Positions 5,322 to 6,202 of a DNA stretch of 6,202 nucleotides are shown piece by piece. Within the stretch, counting starts at the first letter, position 1. Each line of letters opens with the position of its first letter. The notes under the pieces are model-generated. The model made no database searches. It worked only from the letters and a program-made list of their open reading frames with translations, and was not told the origin of the DNA. The position numbers and the translations under genes are program-made. The stretch is from an uncultured Eubacteriales bacterium (lineage in GTDB: Bacteria > Bacillota > Clostridia > Christensenellales > Aristaeellaceae): contig CALVPU010000157.1 of NCBI GenBank assembly GCA_944353735.1, positions 1 to 6,202 on the forward strand, read 5' to 3'.

Positions 5322-5329
5322 CCTCCTCC
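5322..5329 (-). promoter_or_regulatory. Ribosome binding site selecting a GTG start
   Basis: On the minus strand GGAGGAGG is seven bases before the GTG at 5314. It supports the non-ATG start of the second Nudix gene, whose family-like N-terminal strand begins about ten residues later. Confidence 0.75.
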
Positions 5330-5356
5330 AGATCTTTTGTTCGCGCCGGTAAGCGG

Positions 5357-5998
5357 CTATTCCTCCGCCAGCCACGCGATGGCGCGCGCCATGCGGTCAG
5401 CTGCCTCCTGAAAGTGTCCGCCGGGGCGGGTTTCAAACCGCGCCTGCGTTCCGCGACCGGCAAGCGCGGCGGCGATGCGCCGGGCGTCGTCCTCGACGGT
5501 GCGGAACGCCGGATTCCTGCTCTGGCGCTCGCGGTCACCGACGGAGAAGTACGCGCGCTCCGGCGCCGCCGACGATCTCAACACCCAATCCGCAAAACCG
5601 GGATACCACATCGATCCCGAGACCGACGCCGCGCGGGTGAACAGGCTTGCGGACAGCGCCGCATACACCGCAAACAGTCCCGCCAGCGAATAGCCCGCAA
5701 TCCAACGCGCTTCCGTACGCAATTCCGCCTCAACTGCGGGAATCGCCGTCTGCGCCAATTCGCGCAGCAGCGCATCTGCACCGCCGCCAAAACCCGTCCG
5801 ACCGCGCACAACCGGCGGCGCGGACCACGGCGTCAGCTCGCGATCCCAGTCCACGCCCTCGACAGCGGCGATGACTGCCGTTCCCATGGGCAGCTGTGCG
5901 GACACCTGCGCCGCGAATTCGAAGTCGGCGACCATCCACACCGTCGCCGCGCCGCTGCCGAACGCCTGCACGCGCCGCGTGCCGAACTGCCAAGTCAT
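5357..5998 (-). CDS. Alpha/beta-hydrolase esterase (putative esterase D/IroE-like)
   Basis: Predicted 213-residue alpha/beta-hydrolase without a signal peptide or membrane segment, so cytosolic. The nucleophile elbow is GYSLAG (102-107) with S104. Likely partners are D155 in FSVGDRE (151-157) and H195 in GGHF (193-196). WDRELTPWSAPP (51-62) followed by GFGGGADALLREL (69-81) is a pattern known from small esterases of the putative-esterase family, where the first part shapes the oxyanion side. The acid-residue assignment is inference from spacing. The longer frame to 6061 is rejected: the ATG at 5998 has GGAG five bases upstream and overlaps the preceding stop as ATGA. The extra N-terminal residues of the longer form look like arginine/glycine-rich noncoding translation. 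It sits between a partial gene and the Nudix gene in one operon. The substrate is unknown; short acyl esters are typical for the family. Confidence 0.82.
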   Translation of the reverse strand: MTWQFGTRRVQAFGSGAATVWMVADFEFAAQVSAQLPMGTAVIAAVEGVDWDRELTPWSAPPVVRGRTGFGGGADALLRELAQTAIPAVEAELRTEARWIAGYSLAGLFAVYAALSASLFTRAASVSGSMWYPGFADWVLRSSAAPERAYFSVGDRERQSRNPAFRTVEDDARRIAAALAGRGTQARFETRPGGHFQEAADRMARAIAWLAEE

Positions 5999-6202
5999 GT
6001 CTGCTCCGCGAAATCGTCCGCCGCGCCTGACCGGGATTCGTCCGCCGCAGCCGGCACGCACGCTTCCGGCATCGTCACAGCGCCATCGTCCGGTAGATCC
6101 GCACGTGGTTCCTGCCCCGCGTCAGATGTTCCGTTGTTACCTGCTGCGCTGGCATCCTCCCTCGGCTGGTCGCTGACGCTCGCGTGCGCGCGCCGCGCCG
6201 CC
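5995..6202 (-). CDS. C-terminal end of an unrecognised gene (partial)
   Basis: A minus-strand frame is open from the right edge to a TGA at 5995-5997, about 68 residues, with no start seen in the window. The stop overlaps the esterase ATG as ATGA, a classic coupled-gene arrangement, which is the main reason to believe it. The peptide is acidic and rich in Ala, Asp, Gly, Glu and Ser, with stretches such as SVSDQPREDASAAG and GAADDFAEQT near the end. It looks like a disordered tail rather than a folded domain. No family is recognised and no membrane segment is present in the visible part. The competing minus frame encodes arginine/glycine-rich peptide and is less likely. The end coordinate is the window edge, not the true start. 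Confidence 0.55.
   Translation of the reverse strand, partial: AARRAHASVSDQPREDASAAGNNGTSDAGQEPRADLPDDGAVTMPEACVPAAADESRSGAADDFAEQT

Overview
The window looks like a high-GC (roughly 60-65% by eye) chromosomal segment from a Clostridia-type Firmicute. The evidence is the set of protein families (DegV, a Clostridia-like variant of the MGDG-synthase glycosyltransferase family, a CrtO-type acyltransferase, a Dabb protein, small Nudix hydrolases), strong GGAGG-type ribosome binding sites and sigma-70/sigma-A style promoters. No phage, insertion sequence, CRISPR, tRNA or rRNA was seen. The taxonomic placement is inference.

Left part (1-849): after about 130 bases without a recognisable gene there is a minus-strand Nudix hydrolase (132-695) with a degenerate Nudix box. 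It is divergent from the next operon. The 154-base gap between them carries one good promoter for each direction (minus: TTGCCA-17-TATAAT; plus: TTGATT-17-TACAAT).

Centre (850-4031): a plus-strand operon that looks devoted to membrane lipid metabolism. It encodes a DegV/FakB-like fatty-acid-binding protein. Next is a 386-residue membrane protein that joins a complete CDP-alcohol phosphatidyltransferase domain to a CrtO-like (glycosyl-diaponeurosporenoate acyltransferase family) domain. Last is an MGDG-synthase/UgtP-type glycolipid glycosyltransferase whose start overlaps the previous stop by 16 bases. My working model is that DegV delivers fatty acid, the fusion makes a phospholipid and/or acylates a (glyco)lipid, and the glycosyltransferase adds sugar to a lipid acceptor. 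The fusion and its pairing with a glycolipid glycosyltransferase are the most interesting content of the window.

Intergenic region (4032-4548): 517 bases between convergent operons, with an A-rich, lower-GC core and several hairpins. One is a good plus-strand terminator (4231-4265). Another strong stem (4441-4475) probably ends the minus-strand operon. No gene is supported here, but a small RNA is possible.

Right part (4549-6202): a minus-strand operon that reads, in transcription order, as follows. First is the C-terminal end of a gene entering from the right edge (acidic, low-complexity tail). Its stop overlaps by ATGA the start of an alpha/beta-hydrolase esterase. Then come a Nudix hydrolase with a perfect Nudix box and a GTG start, and a Dabb-domain protein whose start lies 38 bases inside the Nudix gene.
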